A DNA stretch of 64,000 nt from Serratia oryzae. GTDB lineage: Bacteria > Pseudomonadota > Gammaproteobacteria > Enterobacterales > Enterobacteriaceae. A model generated the notes under the pieces. That model saw only the letters and a list, made by a program, of their open reading frames with translations, had not been told where the DNA came from and did no database searches. The stretch covers positions 62,001 through 126,000 of the forward strand of contig NZ_MOXD01000014.1 of assembly GCF_001976145.1 (NCBI RefSeq), read 5' to 3'. The position numbers were made by a program, and so were the translations under genes. Positions 1 to 10,144 of this stretch are shown in pieces (the stretch's first letter is position 1; every line of letters begins with the position of its first letter).

Positions 1-687
1 CAACCGTAAAGCGCGCTGATGCTCATGCGCAGCTCCCCATGGCAGTTTGATCTTCAGCCCGGTAGCGGCGACCAACTCAATCAGTTCGCGCCAGTTTGCT
101 TCCGGCCAGTGTTTTTCATCACGCGTGGTGGCATGCAGGAAAACCAGATATTGCCCGGCATCCGCAGGCGGCTGGCTGAGAAAGCGGGCAGCAATGGCGT
201 AGTCACCGGTGTTTTGTGGTTTTTCATAGCCCAGGCTTTTGGCGAACAGCTCACGGATACGTTCTACCGCATGCTGCTGCTTATCTATCTGGTGACGATG
301 ATTATAGAACCAACTGGCAAATGGCTCACGGGCGCTTTTGCAGTCTGGGCCGTGCTTGCTGCCGCGGGCAATGCGGGTTACCAGCGCCGCGCTTTTCATC
401 AAACCCTGAGCATCGATCACGATGTCATAGTTGCGTTCTTGCACCTGGCGTTTGAAATCGCAACGCTGCTGACGGGCTTCGGGGCCGAACCAGTTTTTGC
501 GCCAGCGGCGAATGGCCACCGGAATTACGCGATCCACCGCCGGATGCCAGGTGGGGATCTGGCTGAACCCTTCTTCCACCACCCAGTCAAAACGGATGCC
601 GGGGATGGCATGCATCGCATCGGTCAAGGCGGGCAGCGTATGAAGCACGTCCCCCATGGATGAGGTTTTGACGATCAGAACCTGCAT
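1..687 (-). CDS. waaC: LPS heptosyltransferase I, WaaC (3'-truncated by window edge)
   Basis: Adds the first L-glycero-D-manno-heptose to Kdo of lipid A in inner-core LPS, at the cytoplasmic face of the inner membrane; GT9 family. Reading leftwards from the ATG at 687, the protein begins MQVLIVKTSSMGDVLHTLPA, the N-terminal signature of heptosyltransferases. The frame stays open to the left edge, giving about 229 codons of an expected 320 or so. It starts 2 bases after the waaF stop, so the two are translationally close and in the order hldD-waaF-waaC known from enteric LPS-core operons. The C-terminal, nucleotide-sugar-binding half is outside the window. Confidence 0.93.
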   Translation of the reverse strand, partial: MQVLIVKTSSMGDVLHTLPALTDAMHAIPGIRFDWVVEEGFSQIPTWHPAVDRVIPVAIRRWRKNWFGPEARQQRCDFKRQVQERNYDIVIDAQGLMKSAALVTRIARGSKHGPDCKSAREPFASWFYNHRHQIDKQQHAVERIRELFAKSLGYEKPQNTGDYAIAARFLSQPPADAGQYLVFLHATTRDEKHWPEANWRELIELVAATGLKIKLPWGAAHEHQRALRL

Positions 688-689
688 AA

Positions 690-1736
690 TTATTCCTCGC
701 TGGCGGCAAGTAACGGCGTCAGCGCGTCTAACACCTGCTGTGGTTGAATGTCGATCAGGCTCTGGTGATAGCCCTGATCGGCATCACCCTTACGGACTTT
801 ATGATAGCCGCTGATCAGGCGGATGACTTTTGCCTTGTTGGACAGCGGCGGCGTGAAGTCTGGGCTGCTTGGGCCATACAAAGCTATCAATGGTTTGTTC
901 AACGCTGCGGCAACGTGCATCAATCCCGAATCATTGCTGACTACTGCCTGGCAGGCAGCCAGCAGAATGACCGCCTGTTCTAACTGGGTTGCCCCGGCCA
1001 GATTGCGGCAGAAATCCCGCGCCTCTTCGGCCAGTGCGGCGCGGATCTGCTCACCGGCTTCATGATCTTTGGCCGAACCAAACAGGGCGATCTGATAGCC
1101 TTGGTCGATAAGCTGTTGTGCCAGCGCGGCGTAATGGTAGTGCGGCCAGCGTTTTGCCGGGCCAAATTCCGCCCCGGGGCAAAAACCGATAATCGGCCGG
1201 TGATCGCTGAGGTTAAAGGCGGAGGTGGTTTCGGCAATCTCTTCGTCACTCACCTGCAGTTGCGGCCACAGCAGCGGCTGTGGTAAGTCTGCGGCCCGCT
1301 GCACCTGCTGTTTGTCATAGGCCAGTGCAACATAGCGTTGCACCATCAGCGGGAAGGCGGCTTTATCCAACACACGGATGTCGTTGAGCAGGCAATAGCG
1401 CATTTCCCCGCGCCAGCCGGTGCGCTGCGGCACGTTGGCGAAGAATGGCACCAGGGCAGATTTAAATGAATTGGGCAACACGTAGGCGCGATCATACCCT
1501 TTGGCGCGCAGGCTGTGCCCCAAACGGCGGCGCTCGCCCAGCCCTAATTTACCGTGGCCCAGCGGCATCGCCAGCGCCTGGTTGACTTCCGGCATACGCG
1601 CCAGCAATGGGCGGCACCAGGCGGGTGCCATCACATCGATGTCCGCTGACGGATATTCGGCCTTCAGGGTGCGGTAGAGACTTTGCGACATCATCATATC
1701 GCCAACCCACGAAGGGCCGATCACCAGTATTTTCAT
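690..1736 (-). CDS. waaF: LPS heptosyltransferase II, WaaF
   Basis: Transfers the second heptose from ADP-heptose to the LPS inner core. 348 residues, the usual length. The N-terminus MKILVIGPSWVGDMMMSQSL is the GT9 start motif. The C-terminal half holds the ADP-heptose-binding segment, including the stretch VVSNDSGLMHVAAAL-KPLIALYGPSSP. It lies 22 bases after the hldD stop and 2 bases before waaC, so it is the middle gene of an hldD-waaF-waaC unit. Nothing unusual in the reading frame. Confidence 0.97.
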   Translation of the reverse strand: MKILVIGPSWVGDMMMSQSLYRTLKAEYPSADIDVMAPAWCRPLLARMPEVNQALAMPLGHGKLGLGERRRLGHSLRAKGYDRAYVLPNSFKSALVPFFANVPQRTGWRGEMRYCLLNDIRVLDKAAFPLMVQRYVALAYDKQQVQRAADLPQPLLWPQLQVSDEEIAETTSAFNLSDHRPIIGFCPGAEFGPAKRWPHYHYAALAQQLIDQGYQIALFGSAKDHEAGEQIRAALAEEARDFCRNLAGATQLEQAVILLAACQAVVSNDSGLMHVAAALNKPLIALYGPSSPDFTPPLSNKAKVIRLISGYHKVRKGDADQGYHQSLIDIQPQQVLDALTPLLAASEE

Positions 1737-1758
1737 ACCCTTTACAGGTTCCTTCCGC

Positions 1759-2691
1759 TTAAGCGGTGCGATTCAACCAGGCCATATATTCTTTGACGCC
1801 TTCGGCGACCGTTTTAAACGGCGCACTGTAACCCGCCGCACGCAGTTTGGTCTGATCGGCCTGGGTATATGCCTGGTAGCGGCCTTTCAGTTTTTCAGGG
1901 AATTCAATGTATTCCACCGCACCGGTCTGGTGGTATTCCACCACCGCATCGGCCACCGCCTGGAAGGTTTCTGCCCGGCCGGTGCCACAGTTGAAGATGC
2001 CGGATACGCCGTTCTGCCAGAACCACAGGTTGACCGCCGCAACGTCACCCACATAGATGAAGTCACGCTTGAAGTTTTCACTGCCAGAGAACAGTTTTGG
2101 GTTCTCACCACGCTTAATCTGGTTGTTCAGATGGAACGCTACGCTGGCCATGCTGCCTTTGTGGCCTTCGCGCGGGCCATAAACGTTGAAGTAACGGAAA
2201 CCACACACCTGTGACTCTGCCTGTGGCAGGATTTCACGCACGTATTGGTCGAACAGGAATTTGGAATAGCCGTAAACGTTCAGCGGCTGCTCGTACTGGC
2301 GCTCTTCGATGAAGTTATCGGTCCGCCCGCCGTAGGTGGCGGCAGAAGAGGCGTACAGGAACGGGATTTGACGATCCAGGCAGAAGTGCAGGATATCTTT
2401 GGAGTATTGATAGTTATTATCCATCATGTACTTGCCGTCCCACTCGGTAGTGGACGAACAGGCACCTTCGTGGAAAATGGCGTCGATATCACCCAGATCG
2501 TCACCGGCCATGATGCTGGCGATGAAATCTTCTTTGTCCATATAGTCGGCAATATCCAGATCCACCAGATTGACAAATTTGGTGCCGTCTTTCAGGTTAT
2601 CCACCACCAGGATGTCGCGATATCCGGTGTCATTCAGTGCCTTTATGATATTGCTGCCGATCATGCCGGCACCGCCAGTGACGATAATCAT
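1759..2691 (-). CDS. hldD: ADP-L-glycero-D-manno-heptose-6-epimerase, HldD
   Basis: Epimerises ADP-D-glycero- to ADP-L-glycero-D-manno-heptose, the donor used by the two downstream transferases. 310 residues from the ATG at 2691. This start was chosen because the Rossmann motif ([14 protein letters not shown]) begins at residue 1, as in E. coli; a longer in-frame reading adds 12 residues with no family match. The short-chain dehydrogenase catalytic pair Y140-x3-K144 is visible. First gene of the LPS-core operon and divergent from kbl across about 240 bp. In E. coli the gene is also heat-shock controlled (htrM/rfaD); I did not find a clear heat-shock promoter here. Confidence 0.97.
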   Translation of the reverse strand: MIIVTGGAGMIGSNIIKALNDTGYRDILVVDNLKDGTKFVNLVDLDIADYMDKEDFIASIMAGDDLGDIDAIFHEGACSSTTEWDGKYMMDNNYQYSKDILHFCLDRQIPFLYASSAATYGGRTDNFIEERQYEQPLNVYGYSKFLFDQYVREILPQAESQVCGFRYFNVYGPREGHKGSMASVAFHLNNQIKRGENPKLFSGSENFKRDFIYVGDVAAVNLWFWQNGVSGIFNCGTGRAETFQAVADAVVEYHQTGAVEYIEFPEKLKGRYQAYTQADQTKLRAAGYSAPFKTVAEGVKEYMAWLNRTA

Positions 2692-2931
2692 TGGGTTCAC
2701 CCCTGTATTCTGCCCGGTGACGCACAATGCCCCACCCTATATGCTGCCTATAATAGCATTTCATGCCATTGGGAACAGCGGAACGGCTCTTAATATCCTG
2801 CTCGATGGGCCTATGCCATAATGTGCCGTGATATCTGCTGCACTTTTCATATTCTCTACTGCTCATTGTCGTCAGTTTGCTGGCAAATCAGTAAAATATG
2901 TTGAAAACGACCCTATTCTGGAGATTACCGA

Positions 2932-4128
2932 ATGTCCACGTCCTTTTATCAGCAACTGGAACAGCAGCTTGCGACTACCCGTGCCGAAGGGCTGTTTAAA
3001 GAAGAGCGCATTATCACTTCTGCGCAACAGGCTGATATCGCCGTCGCTGATGGCCGCCATGTGATCAATTTCTGCGCCAACAACTATCTGGGATTGGCAA
3101 ACCACCCGGCCCTGATTGCCGCCGCCAAGGCGGGCATGGACAGCCATGGCTTCGGCATGGCATCGGTGCGCTTTATCTGCGGCACGCAGGACAGCCATAA
3201 ACAGCTGGAGCAGAAGCTGGCGGGTTTTCTGGGCATGGAAGATGCGATTCTCTACTCTTCCTGCTTCGATGCCAACGGTGGCCTGTTTGAAACCCTGCTC
3301 GGCCCGGAGGATGCCATTATCTCCGATGCGCTGAATCACGCCTCGATTATTGACGGTGTGCGCCTGTGCAAAGCCAAGCGTTATCGCTATGCCAACAATG
3401 ATATGAACGAACTGGCTGCGCAACTCAAGCAAGCCAAGGCCGATGGCGCTCGCCATATCATGATTGCCACCGATGGCGTGTTCTCGATGGACGGCGTGAT
3501 TGCCAACCTGAAAGGCGTGTGCGATCTGGCTGATGAATATAATGCGTTGGTGATGGTGGACGACTCTCACGCGGTGGGTTTTGTCGGTGCCAATGGGCGT
3601 GGAACGCACGAATACTGCGAGGTCATGGGCCGCGTCGATATTATCACCGGCACGCTGGGTAAGGCGCTCGGTGGGGCTTCCGGCGGCTATACCGCGGCGA
3701 AGAAAGAGGTGGTGGAGTGGCTGCGCCAGCGTTCGCGCCCGTATCTGTTCTCCAACTCACTGGCTCCGGCGATCGTCGCTGCATCGATCAAGGTGCTGGA
3801 ACTGCTGGAAGAGGGGGATGCGCTGCGCGATCGCCTGTGGGCCAACGCACGCCTGTTCCGTGAAAAAATGACAGCGGCAGGTTTTACGCTTGCCGGTGCC
3901 GATCACGCCATCATCCCGGTGATGTTGGGCGAAGCAAAATTGGCACAAGATTTCGCCAACGCCTTGCTCAAGGAAGGCATTTATGTAACGGGTTTCTTCT
4001 ATCCGGTGGTGCCGAAAGGCCAGGCACGTATTCGCACCCAGATGTCTGCCGATCATTCACCGGAACAGATTGAGCGTGCCGTTGCTGCGTTTATTCGTAT
4101 CGGTAAAGAACTTGGCGTTATTGCATAA
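2932..4128 (+). CDS. kbl: 2-amino-3-ketobutyrate CoA ligase (glycine C-acetyltransferase)
   Basis: PLP enzyme that cleaves 2-amino-3-ketobutyrate with CoA to glycine and acetyl-CoA, the second step of threonine degradation through Tdh. 398 residues, the family length. Characteristic segments are visible: [14 protein letters not shown] near the N-terminus, the substrate-pocket stretch [10 protein letters not shown], and the PLP-lysine segment [14 protein letters not shown]. It ends 9 bases before tdh, forming the kbl-tdh operon. It is divergent from hldD. Confidence 0.98.
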   Translation: MSTSFYQQLEQQLATTRAEGLFKEERIITSAQQADIAVADGRHVINFCANNYLGLANHPALIAAAKAGMDSHGFGMASVRFICGTQDSHKQLEQKLAGFLGMEDAILYSSCFDANGGLFETLLGPEDAIISDALNHASIIDGVRLCKAKRYRYANNDMNELAAQLKQAKADGARHIMIATDGVFSMDGVIANLKGVCDLADEYNALVMVDDSHAVGFVGANGRGTHEYCEVMGRVDIITGTLGKALGGASGGYTAAKKEVVEWLRQRSRPYLFSNSLAPAIVAASIKVLELLEEGDALRDRLWANARLFREKMTAAGFTLAGADHAIIPVMLGEAKLAQDFANALLKEGIYVTGFFYPVVPKGQARIRTQMSADHSPEQIERAVAAFIRIGKELGVIA

Positions 4129-4137
4129 GGTAATCCC

Positions 4138-5163
4138 ATGAAAGCATTGTCAAAATTGAAAGCGGAAGAAGGCATTTGGCTGACCGATGTGCCTGAGCCT
4201 GAACTGGGCCACAACGATGTGATGATCAAAATCCGCAAAACCGCCATCTGCGGCACCGATATGCACATCTACAACTGGGATGACTGGTCGCAGAAAACCA
4301 TTCCGGTACCGATGGTGGTTGGCCACGAATACGTCGGTGAAGTGGTGGCGATCGGCCAGGAAGTCAAAGGCTTCAGCATTGGCGATCGCGTGTCCGGCGA
4401 AGGGCATATCACCTGTGGGCATTGCCGCAACTGCCGCGCTGGCCGCACGCATCTGTGCCGCAACACCATTGGCGTAGGGGTGAATCGCCCTGGGGCATTC
4501 GCGGAATATCTGGTGATCCCGGCCTTTAACGCGTTCAAAATCCCCGACAATATTTCCGATGAATTGGCCTCGATCTTCGATCCGTTTGGTAATGCGGTGC
4601 ACACCGCGCTGTCTTTCGATCTGGTGGGTGAAGACGTGCTGGTTTCCGGCGCTGGCCCGATCGGTATTATGGCCGCCGCCGTGTGCAAACACGTGGGTGC
4701 ACGCCATGTGGTGATCACTGACGTAAATGAATATCGCCTGGATCTGGCACGCAAGATGGGCGTGACGCGTGCGGTTAACGTCAGCAAAGAAAACCTGAAT
4801 GACGTGATGGCCGAATTGGGGATGACCGAAGGGTTCGACGTGGGGCTGGAGATGTCCGGTGCGCCGCCTGCCTTCCGCACGCTGCTTAATGCCATGAATC
4901 ACGGTGGCCGTATCGCGATGCTGGGAATTCCGCCGTCGGATATGTCCATCGACTGGAATCAGGTGATCTTCAAAGGGCTGTTTATCAAAGGGATTTATGG
5001 CCGCGAGATGTTCGAAACCTGGTACAAAATGGCGGCATTGATCCAGTCTGGCCTGGATCTGACGCCGATGATCACCCACCGTTTCTCGATCGATGACTTC
5101 CAGCAGGGCTTTGACGCCATGCGTTCGGGCCAGTCTGGGAAAGTGGTATTGAGCTGGGACTAA
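4138..5163 (+). CDS. tdh: L-threonine 3-dehydrogenase
   Basis: NAD- and zinc-dependent oxidation of L-threonine to 2-amino-3-ketobutyrate, the substrate of Kbl. 341 residues, medium-chain dehydrogenase fold. The catalytic-zinc cysteine lies in [15 protein letters not shown], the GHEYVG segment is present, the structural-zinc cluster [15 protein letters not shown] is intact, and the NAD-binding [10 protein letters not shown] follows. Second gene of the operon. A hairpin 4 bases after the stop probably ends the transcript. Confidence 0.98.
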   Translation: MKALSKLKAEEGIWLTDVPEPELGHNDVMIKIRKTAICGTDMHIYNWDDWSQKTIPVPMVVGHEYVGEVVAIGQEVKGFSIGDRVSGEGHITCGHCRNCRAGRTHLCRNTIGVGVNRPGAFAEYLVIPAFNAFKIPDNISDELASIFDPFGNAVHTALSFDLVGEDVLVSGAGPIGIMAAAVCKHVGARHVVITDVNEYRLDLARKMGVTRAVNVSKENLNDVMAELGMTEGFDVGLEMSGAPPAFRTLLNAMNHGGRIAMLGIPPSDMSIDWNQVIFKGLFIKGIYGREMFETWYKMAALIQSGLDLTPMITHRFSIDDFQQGFDAMRSGQSGKVVLSWD

Positions 5164-5166
5164 TGT

Positions 5167-5194
5167 AATAGGCGGAGCTGGTGCTTCGCCTATT
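5167..5194. terminator. Hairpin between convergent tdh and yibQ
   Basis: Arms 5167-5174 and 5187-5194 are perfectly complementary (AATAGGCG / CGCCTATT), and the stem can be extended inwards by GAGC/GCTT with one G-U pair, leaving a 4-base loop. There is no long T run on either side. It is a convergent-gene transcription-end candidate rather than a textbook intrinsic terminator. Confidence 0.6.
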
Positions 5195-5198
5195 AACC

Positions 5199-6149
5199 TT
5201 ACGGCTTAGATTGCTCTGAACCCAACCAATACTGCCAATGATGTTTGAGCAACAGCACCACCGGTGACTGCGCCACGCTCTCCCCGATCACCATCAGCAC
5301 TCGGCTGGCATCCACTTTCTCTTTCGGCAGTTTAACCTTGCATTGCTTGATGGCACCGGTAAACGGATTCTTCGGCTGAGTGGTGTGTGGCTTCGGCGGT
5401 GGAACATAGCTGCCAGCGCTTTGCTGCGGTTCATTCAGCAGAGCGCTGGGTCTGACCAGTACGATATCGCCCGGTAACGTGGCCAGCATCTGTTGCAGCA
5501 CCTTCACCGTTGCCGGGCGCGGGTGGCCGATGGCAATGGCGGAACCGCTGCGGCGCGCCAAATCAACCGCACGGTTGAACTGGCGGCGGATATCGTCCGG
5601 GTTGGCGGTATCGTCAAGAAACACTTTACGTTTGATGACCTTGACGTGGGTGCCGGCTGCCGCGTGCGTCGCCTGGCTGTTACCGATGGTCATGCTGTCG
5701 AGAAAATAGAGCTGATAGCCGTCAAGCGCCTGCATCACCCGCTGCATACCGGGCAGGCTGGAGGTCATCGCGCTGCCCATATGGTTGTTCATGCCCACGG
5801 CATAGGGTACGTTATTCACCGCATTACGGATGAGGCGCTGAATTTCTTCACTGCTCATCGAGGGTTGCAGCGTATTGGGTTCCAACGATTGCTTGCTGAG
5901 CGGGGCCATCGGCATATGGATCAGCACTTCACGCCCCTGGCCGTGGGCTTTGGTTGCCATCATCCGCGCGTGCGGGGCGTTGGGCAGCACGGCGACGGAG
6001 ACGGCTGTCGGCATTTGCAGCACGGCATTTTCTTCGTGCGGGCGATAGCCGACATCATCAATCACGATGGACAGCTTCCCGGCCTGTGCGAAACAGGCCA
6101 GCAACAGGAAGCCCAGCAGGGCGGCAGTACGCAATTTGGAATAGTGCAC
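5199..6149 (-). CDS. yibQ: YibQ, divergent polysaccharide deacetylase family, exported
   Basis: 316 residues from a GTG at 6149. This start was chosen because it lies 1 base after the envC stop, is preceded by GGGAAG, and gives a clean signal peptide (AALLGFLLLACFAQA) just before the conserved GKLSIVIDDVGYRPHEENAVL. An in-frame upstream reading would run 55 residues into envC with no family match. The family resembles polysaccharide deacetylases but departs from the classical metal site, so enzymatic activity is unproven. Placement after gpmI-envC is conserved in enterics and suggests a periplasmic, envelope-related role. The C-terminal part, after a proline-rich PPPKPHTTQPKNP linker, is not a domain I recognise. 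Confidence 0.88.
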   Translation of the reverse strand: MHYSKLRTAALLGFLLLACFAQAGKLSIVIDDVGYRPHEENAVLQMPTAVSVAVLPNAPHARMMATKAHGQGREVLIHMPMAPLSKQSLEPNTLQPSMSSEEIQRLIRNAVNNVPYAVGMNNHMGSAMTSSLPGMQRVMQALDGYQLYFLDSMTIGNSQATHAAAGTHVKVIKRKVFLDDTANPDDIRRQFNRAVDLARRSGSAIAIGHPRPATVKVLQQMLATLPGDIVLVRPSALLNEPQQSAGSYVPPPKPHTTQPKNPFTGAIKQCKVKLPKEKVDASRVLMVIGESVAQSPVVLLLKHHWQYWLGSEQSKP

Positions 6150-6150
6150 T

Positions 6151-7479
6151 CTATCTTCCCAACCACGGCAGTGGGTTAACGGCCTGACCCTGGCGGCGGA
6201 TTTCGAAATAGAGCGATGGTGTTCCCTGGCCACCGCTGGTGCCGACGAGGGCGATAGGCTGGCCAGCGCGCACCTGCGCCCCGACGCTGACCAATGCACT
6301 CTGGTTGTAGCCATACAGGCTCATGTCGCCCTTACCGTGCTCGATCACCACTACCAGGCCATAGCCTTGCAGCCAGTCGGCCAGCAGAACGCGGCCATCG
6401 GCGATGGCTTTTACTTCACTGCCTTCTGCTGCCGAGATCACCATCCCTTTCCAGCGTAATTCACCTTGCAGCGGTTCGCCAAAGCGATGTTCGGTGTGGC
6501 CACGTACTGGCCAGATGGCCTGCCCTTCAGGGCGGCCCAAGCCGCCGGTGCGCGCCATCAATGAACGTTCGCCTTCACTTGGCTGATAGCGGGTACCGGT
6601 TTTCTTCGCCTGCTGCTCTTTAGCACGCACCTGTTCACGCACTTTGGCGGCTTCCCGGGCTTCGCGTTCTGCACGCGCACGGGCTTCGCGCTCGGCGCGG
6701 GCGATCTGGTCACGCAGGCGGGTTTCGTTCTGGCGCAGCTCTACCAGGCGCTGCTGATCTTTTTCCAGCGAGGCTTCCAGCGCCGTTAGGGTTTTCTTGC
6801 GTGCGCTACGCGCCTGTTCCAGCTTCTGCTGCTGGGTTTGCTGTTCGTCGAGTAACGATTTCTGTTGGCCCTGTTTGGTTACCAGCGTGCCTTTCTGCTT
6901 GGCCAGCTGTGCGCGGGTTTGTTTCAGCTGTTCAATCGACTGCTGGCGCGCTTCATTCAGATAGCTGAAATAGGCCAGAATACGTTCGCTGCGCTGGCTC
7001 TCTTCACCGCTGAGGATCAGTTGCAACGCGCTGTGCTGTCCTTGCCGGAACGCGGCGTCGAGCTGTTTGGCGAGCATTTCCTGCTGAGTAGACTGTTGTT
7101 TCTGCAGCTTGGCGATCGAGGTGTTCAGGCCAGAAATATCTTTGCTCAGTTCGGTGAGCGTACTTTGGGTATCTCGCAGCGAGCGGCTGGCCTGTGCGAT
7201 GGTTTTTTCCTGCAGTTTGAGTTGCTCTTGCAATGAGCTGCGCTGTTGTTGCTGTTGTTTAACCGCTTTTTCTTTTTCGGCGATGCTCTGTTGCAGGTCT
7301 TTGAGCTGGGATTTGTTGTCTTCTGCCGCGTTGCTGGCTAGCGGCAATAGTAATGCGCCAGCGAAAAGCACGCTGGCGCAAACGGTGGTCAACTTCCGTA
7401 ACGCAGAGCGTTCAGGCAGCGATTGGCTGCCTGAGTTTGCGCCTCGGATGACCAGTGCAAAATTCGCCTTCTCCCTCAT
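6151..7479 (-). CDS. envC: Murein hydrolase activator EnvC
   Basis: Periplasmic factor recruited by FtsEX that activates amidases AmiA and AmiB for daughter-cell separation. 442 residues: an exported N-terminus with the hydrophobic stretch TTVCASVLFAGALLLPLASNAA, a long coiled coil rich in Gln, Lys and Glu (about residues 55-290), then a C-terminal LytM (M23-like) domain ending EIRRQGQAVNPLPWLGR. E. coli EnvC carries a degenerate, catalytically dead LytM domain, and this one looks the same. The ATG at 7479 has a weak upstream SD and gives an N-terminus longer than E. coli's, so the true start may lie a little downstream. It starts 9 bases after the gpmI stop. Confidence 0.95.
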   Translation of the reverse strand: MREKANFALVIRGANSGSQSLPERSALRKLTTVCASVLFAGALLLPLASNAAEDNKSQLKDLQQSIAEKEKAVKQQQQQRSSLQEQLKLQEKTIAQASRSLRDTQSTLTELSKDISGLNTSIAKLQKQQSTQQEMLAKQLDAAFRQGQHSALQLILSGEESQRSERILAYFSYLNEARQQSIEQLKQTRAQLAKQKGTLVTKQGQQKSLLDEQQTQQQKLEQARSARKKTLTALEASLEKDQQRLVELRQNETRLRDQIARAEREARARAEREAREAAKVREQVRAKEQQAKKTGTRYQPSEGERSLMARTGGLGRPEGQAIWPVRGHTEHRFGEPLQGELRWKGMVISAAEGSEVKAIADGRVLLADWLQGYGLVVVIEHGKGDMSLYGYNQSALVSVGAQVRAGQPIALVGTSGGQGTPSLYFEIRRQGQAVNPLPWLGR

Positions 7480-7488
7480 GGAGAAGGA

Positions 7489-9033
7489 TTATTCCACGAT
7501 GAACAGCGGCTTACCAGTCATCTCTTGCGGGATCTCCATTCCCATCAGGGCCAGCATGGTTGGCGCGATGTCGGAAAGTTTGCCACCTTCAACCGCTTTG
7601 GCCGGTTTGCCGACGTAGATCAGCGGCACTGGCAGGCTGGTGTGTGCCGTGTGCGCCTGGCCGGTAGCCGGATCGCGCATTTGCTCAGCGTTGCCGTGGT
7701 CTGCGGTGATCAGCAACTGGCCGCCAACGGTTTTCACCGCATCAACCACCTGCGCGATGCAGTGGTCCAGCGTTTCGACCGCTTTGACTGCTGCTTCATA
7801 AACGCCGGTATGGCCGACCATATCGCCGTTCGGGTAGTTACAGATAATGGCGTCGTACTTGCCGCTGTGGATGGCGGTCAGTAGCTTTTCGGTCAGTTCT
7901 GCGGAACTCATTTCCGGTTGCAGATCGTAAGTTGCCACTTTTGGTGAGTTGATCAGCATACGTTCTTCGCCTTTGAACGGCTCTTCGACGCCGCCGTTAT
8001 AGAAGAAGGTAACGTGGGCGTATTTTTCAGTTTCTGAAATGCGCAACTGGGTTTTGTCGTGCTTCATCAGCCACTCGCCGAAGGTGTTCGCCAGCGAAGC
8101 CGGTGGGTAGGCGCAGGCGGTCTGGATGTCGGCGGCGTATTCGGTCAGCATCACGAAATCACCGAATTTCACCACTTTGGCCCGTGGGAAACCGTCGAAA
8201 TCGGCATTGACAAAGGCGCGGGTGATCTGGCGCGCGCGGTCGGCACGGAAGTTCATGAAGATCAGCGCGTCGCCGTCGTTCATCTCAACAGTGGCTTCGC
8301 CTGCTGCCTGGATCACGGTTGGCTTCACGAATTCATCGTTTTCATCGCGGGCATAGGCGGCTTGCAACGCGGCAACGGCGTTATCGGCGGTATATTCGCC
8401 TTTGGCCTGAGTCAGCAGATCGTAAGCCAGCTGCACGCGATCCCAACGGTTGTCGCGGTCCATGGCGTAGTAGCGGCCAACGATAGAGGCAATGCGCCCG
8501 GCACCCAGCTTGGCGAACTCATCACTGAAACGTTTCAGTGTGTCTTCAGCACTGCGCGGCGGAGTATCGCGGCCATCCAGGAACGCATGCAGGTAAACGG
8601 CTTTGGCTCCGCGCTGTGCGGCGAGTTTGATCATCGCCAGAATATGGTCTTCGTGGCTGTGTACGCCGCCTGGAGACATCAGGCCCATGATATGTACCGC
8701 TTTGCCCGCTTGCACTGCTTTGTCTACGGCGGCGGTCAAGGTGGCGTTGGTGAAGAAGTCACCGTCTTTGATTTCTTTGTCCAGACGGGTCAGATCCTGA
8801 TACACGATGCGGCCAGCACCCAGGTTGACGTGGCCGACTTCCGAGTTGCCCATCTGGCCATCAGGCAGGCCGACATCCAGGCCGGAGGCGGCAATCAGGG
8901 TGTGCGGCTGTTGCTGCCACAGGCGATCCATGACCGGCGTTTTGGCATTCAGGATCGCGTTGTCCTGTTGTTCTTCCCGGTGGCCATAACCGTCCAGGAT
9001 CACCAGAACCATGGGCTTTTTCGTACTCGACAT
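7489..9033 (-). CDS. gpmI: 2,3-bisphosphoglycerate-independent phosphoglycerate mutase
   Basis: Interconverts 3- and 2-phosphoglycerate in glycolysis, using two manganese ions and a phosphoserine intermediate. 514 residues from the ATG at 9033, which has GAGG 8 bases upstream and matches the E. coli length; a longer in-frame reading adds 23 unrelated residues. Alkaline-phosphatase-superfamily landmarks are seen: the N-terminal metal motif [10 protein letters not shown], the catalytic serine in MGNSEVGH (Ser64), and C-terminal [11 protein letters not shown]. It heads gpmI-envC-yibQ and is divergent from yibN across 295 bp, in which I see no further gene. Confidence 0.98.
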   Translation of the reverse strand: MSSTKKPMVLVILDGYGHREEQQDNAILNAKTPVMDRLWQQQPHTLIAASGLDVGLPDGQMGNSEVGHVNLGAGRIVYQDLTRLDKEIKDGDFFTNATLTAAVDKAVQAGKAVHIMGLMSPGGVHSHEDHILAMIKLAAQRGAKAVYLHAFLDGRDTPPRSAEDTLKRFSDEFAKLGAGRIASIVGRYYAMDRDNRWDRVQLAYDLLTQAKGEYTADNAVAALQAAYARDENDEFVKPTVIQAAGEATVEMNDGDALIFMNFRADRARQITRAFVNADFDGFPRAKVVKFGDFVMLTEYAADIQTACAYPPASLANTFGEWLMKHDKTQLRISETEKYAHVTFFYNGGVEEPFKGEERMLINSPKVATYDLQPEMSSAELTEKLLTAIHSGKYDAIICNYPNGDMVGHTGVYEAAVKAVETLDHCIAQVVDAVKTVGGQLLITADHGNAEQMRDPATGQAHTAHTSLPVPLIYVGKPAKAVEGGKLSDIAPTMLALMGMEIPQEMTGKPLFIVE

Positions 9034-9328
9034 TGCTGTAACCTCGTTATGATCGCTTAAGTTGTGAATAGCCATCAACCCATTGGAGTGATGGCTATTC
9101 ACCCTCCAGAACCGAATGATTTTACAACAAAGCCGGGCAAAAAGAGCCTAGAAAGATCAAAGTTGCCCTCAACAAAGGTGACTTTTCTCGCGTGATTGCG
9201 CTAATTTCCCGGTGCAGACCGCAGTTTCTGCATTCGCGTTTGCTTATTGGCTGTATTTGCCGCATTCGGCAGGTATACTCTGAAACCTTGACTTATTTTC
9301 CCTTAACTGACGGGAGTTGTTACACCCC

Positions 9329-9763
9329 ATGCTGCAAGAAATTATGCAATTTGTTAGCAGGCATCCCATACTAAGTCTGGCTTGGGTTGCATTGCTGGCT
9401 GCCGTGATCGTGATGACCTTCAAGAGCCGTTTCTCCAAGGTGAAAGAGATCTCCCGTGGCGAAGCGATTCGCTTAATCAATAAAGAAGATGCTGTTGTGG
9501 TGGATACCCGCAGCCGGGATGATTTCCGTAAGGGTCACATTGCCAACGCCATCAATCTGACGGCGAGTGAGATTAAAAATGGTAGCCTCGGCGAGTTGGA
9601 AAAGCATAAAGCCCAGCCGGTTATTGTGGCTTGTGCTAACGGCACCACGTCGCGCGATCCGGCAGAAAACCTGAGTAAAGCCGGTTTTGTCAGCGTTTAC
9701 ACTCTGAAAGACGGCATTGCGGGCTGGAGCGGTGAAAATCTGCCATTGGCTCGCGGCAAGTAA
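9329..9763 (+). CDS. yibN: YibN, membrane-anchored rhodanese-like protein
   Basis: 144 residues: an N-terminal membrane segment ([18 protein letters not shown], about residues 13-31) followed by one rhodanese domain. The active-site loop reads [12 protein letters not shown], so the catalytic cysteine (VACANGT) is present. The ATG at 9329 is preceded by GGGAG at about 12 bases; an alternative TTG lies 12 bases upstream. Physiological substrate unknown. First of the run yibN-grxC-secB-gpsA-cysE, the standard enteric order. Confidence 0.93.
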   Translation: MLQEIMQFVSRHPILSLAWVALLAAVIVMTFKSRFSKVKEISRGEAIRLINKEDAVVVDTRSRDDFRKGHIANAINLTASEIKNGSLGELEKHKAQPVIVACANGTTSRDPAENLSKAGFVSVYTLKDGIAGWSGENLPLARGK

Positions 9764-9799
9764 TTTGTTCACGTAGTGGTAGTTTAAGGTGGTTTTTCC

Positions 9800-10048
9800 A
9801 TGGCTAACATCGAGATTTACACCAAAGCAACCTGCCCGTTCTGCCATCGCGCCAAAGCGTTGCTGAACAGTAAGGGGGCGGCGTTTAACGAGATCGCTAT
9901 TGATGGTGATAACGTGAAACGCGAAGAGATGATTGCGCGCAGTGGGCGGACCACCGTGCCTCAGATTTTCATCGGCGGCCAGCACGTGGGTGGCTGCGAT
10001 GATTTACATGCACTCGATGCTCGCGGTGGCCTGGTTCCGCTGCTTTAA
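9800..10048 (+). CDS. grxC: Glutaredoxin 3
   Basis: Small cytoplasmic glutathione-dependent thiol-disulfide oxidoreductase. 82 residues with active site TCPFCHRAK (C12, C15), the TVPQIFI cis-proline segment and the glutathione-binding GGCDDLHALD, all typical of GrxC. It lies 36 bases after yibN and about 95 bases before secB. The same CPFC domain recurs as the C-terminal half of the hybrid peroxidase at 61.5-62.2 kb. Confidence 0.98.
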   Translation: MANIEIYTKATCPFCHRAKALLNSKGAAFNEIAIDGDNVKREEMIARSGRTTVPQIFIGGQHVGGCDDLHALDARGGLVPLL

Positions 10049-10144
10049 GCGGACAATAACCAACGTGTTGCGCGGCAACGTGCAGTATGAAGGGTATAGC
10101 GGTTACCGAGCATCAATAAGGATATTTAACTAAGGGTAATACAC

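Noticed and set aside
2692-2727. 12-residue N-terminal extension of HldD
   Set aside because: The nucleotide-binding motif must start at residue 1 in this family; the extension has no ribosome binding site and no conservation that I know of.
8059-9060. 333-residue open frame opposite gpmI
   Set aside because: Shadow of gpmI with no plausible start or domain.
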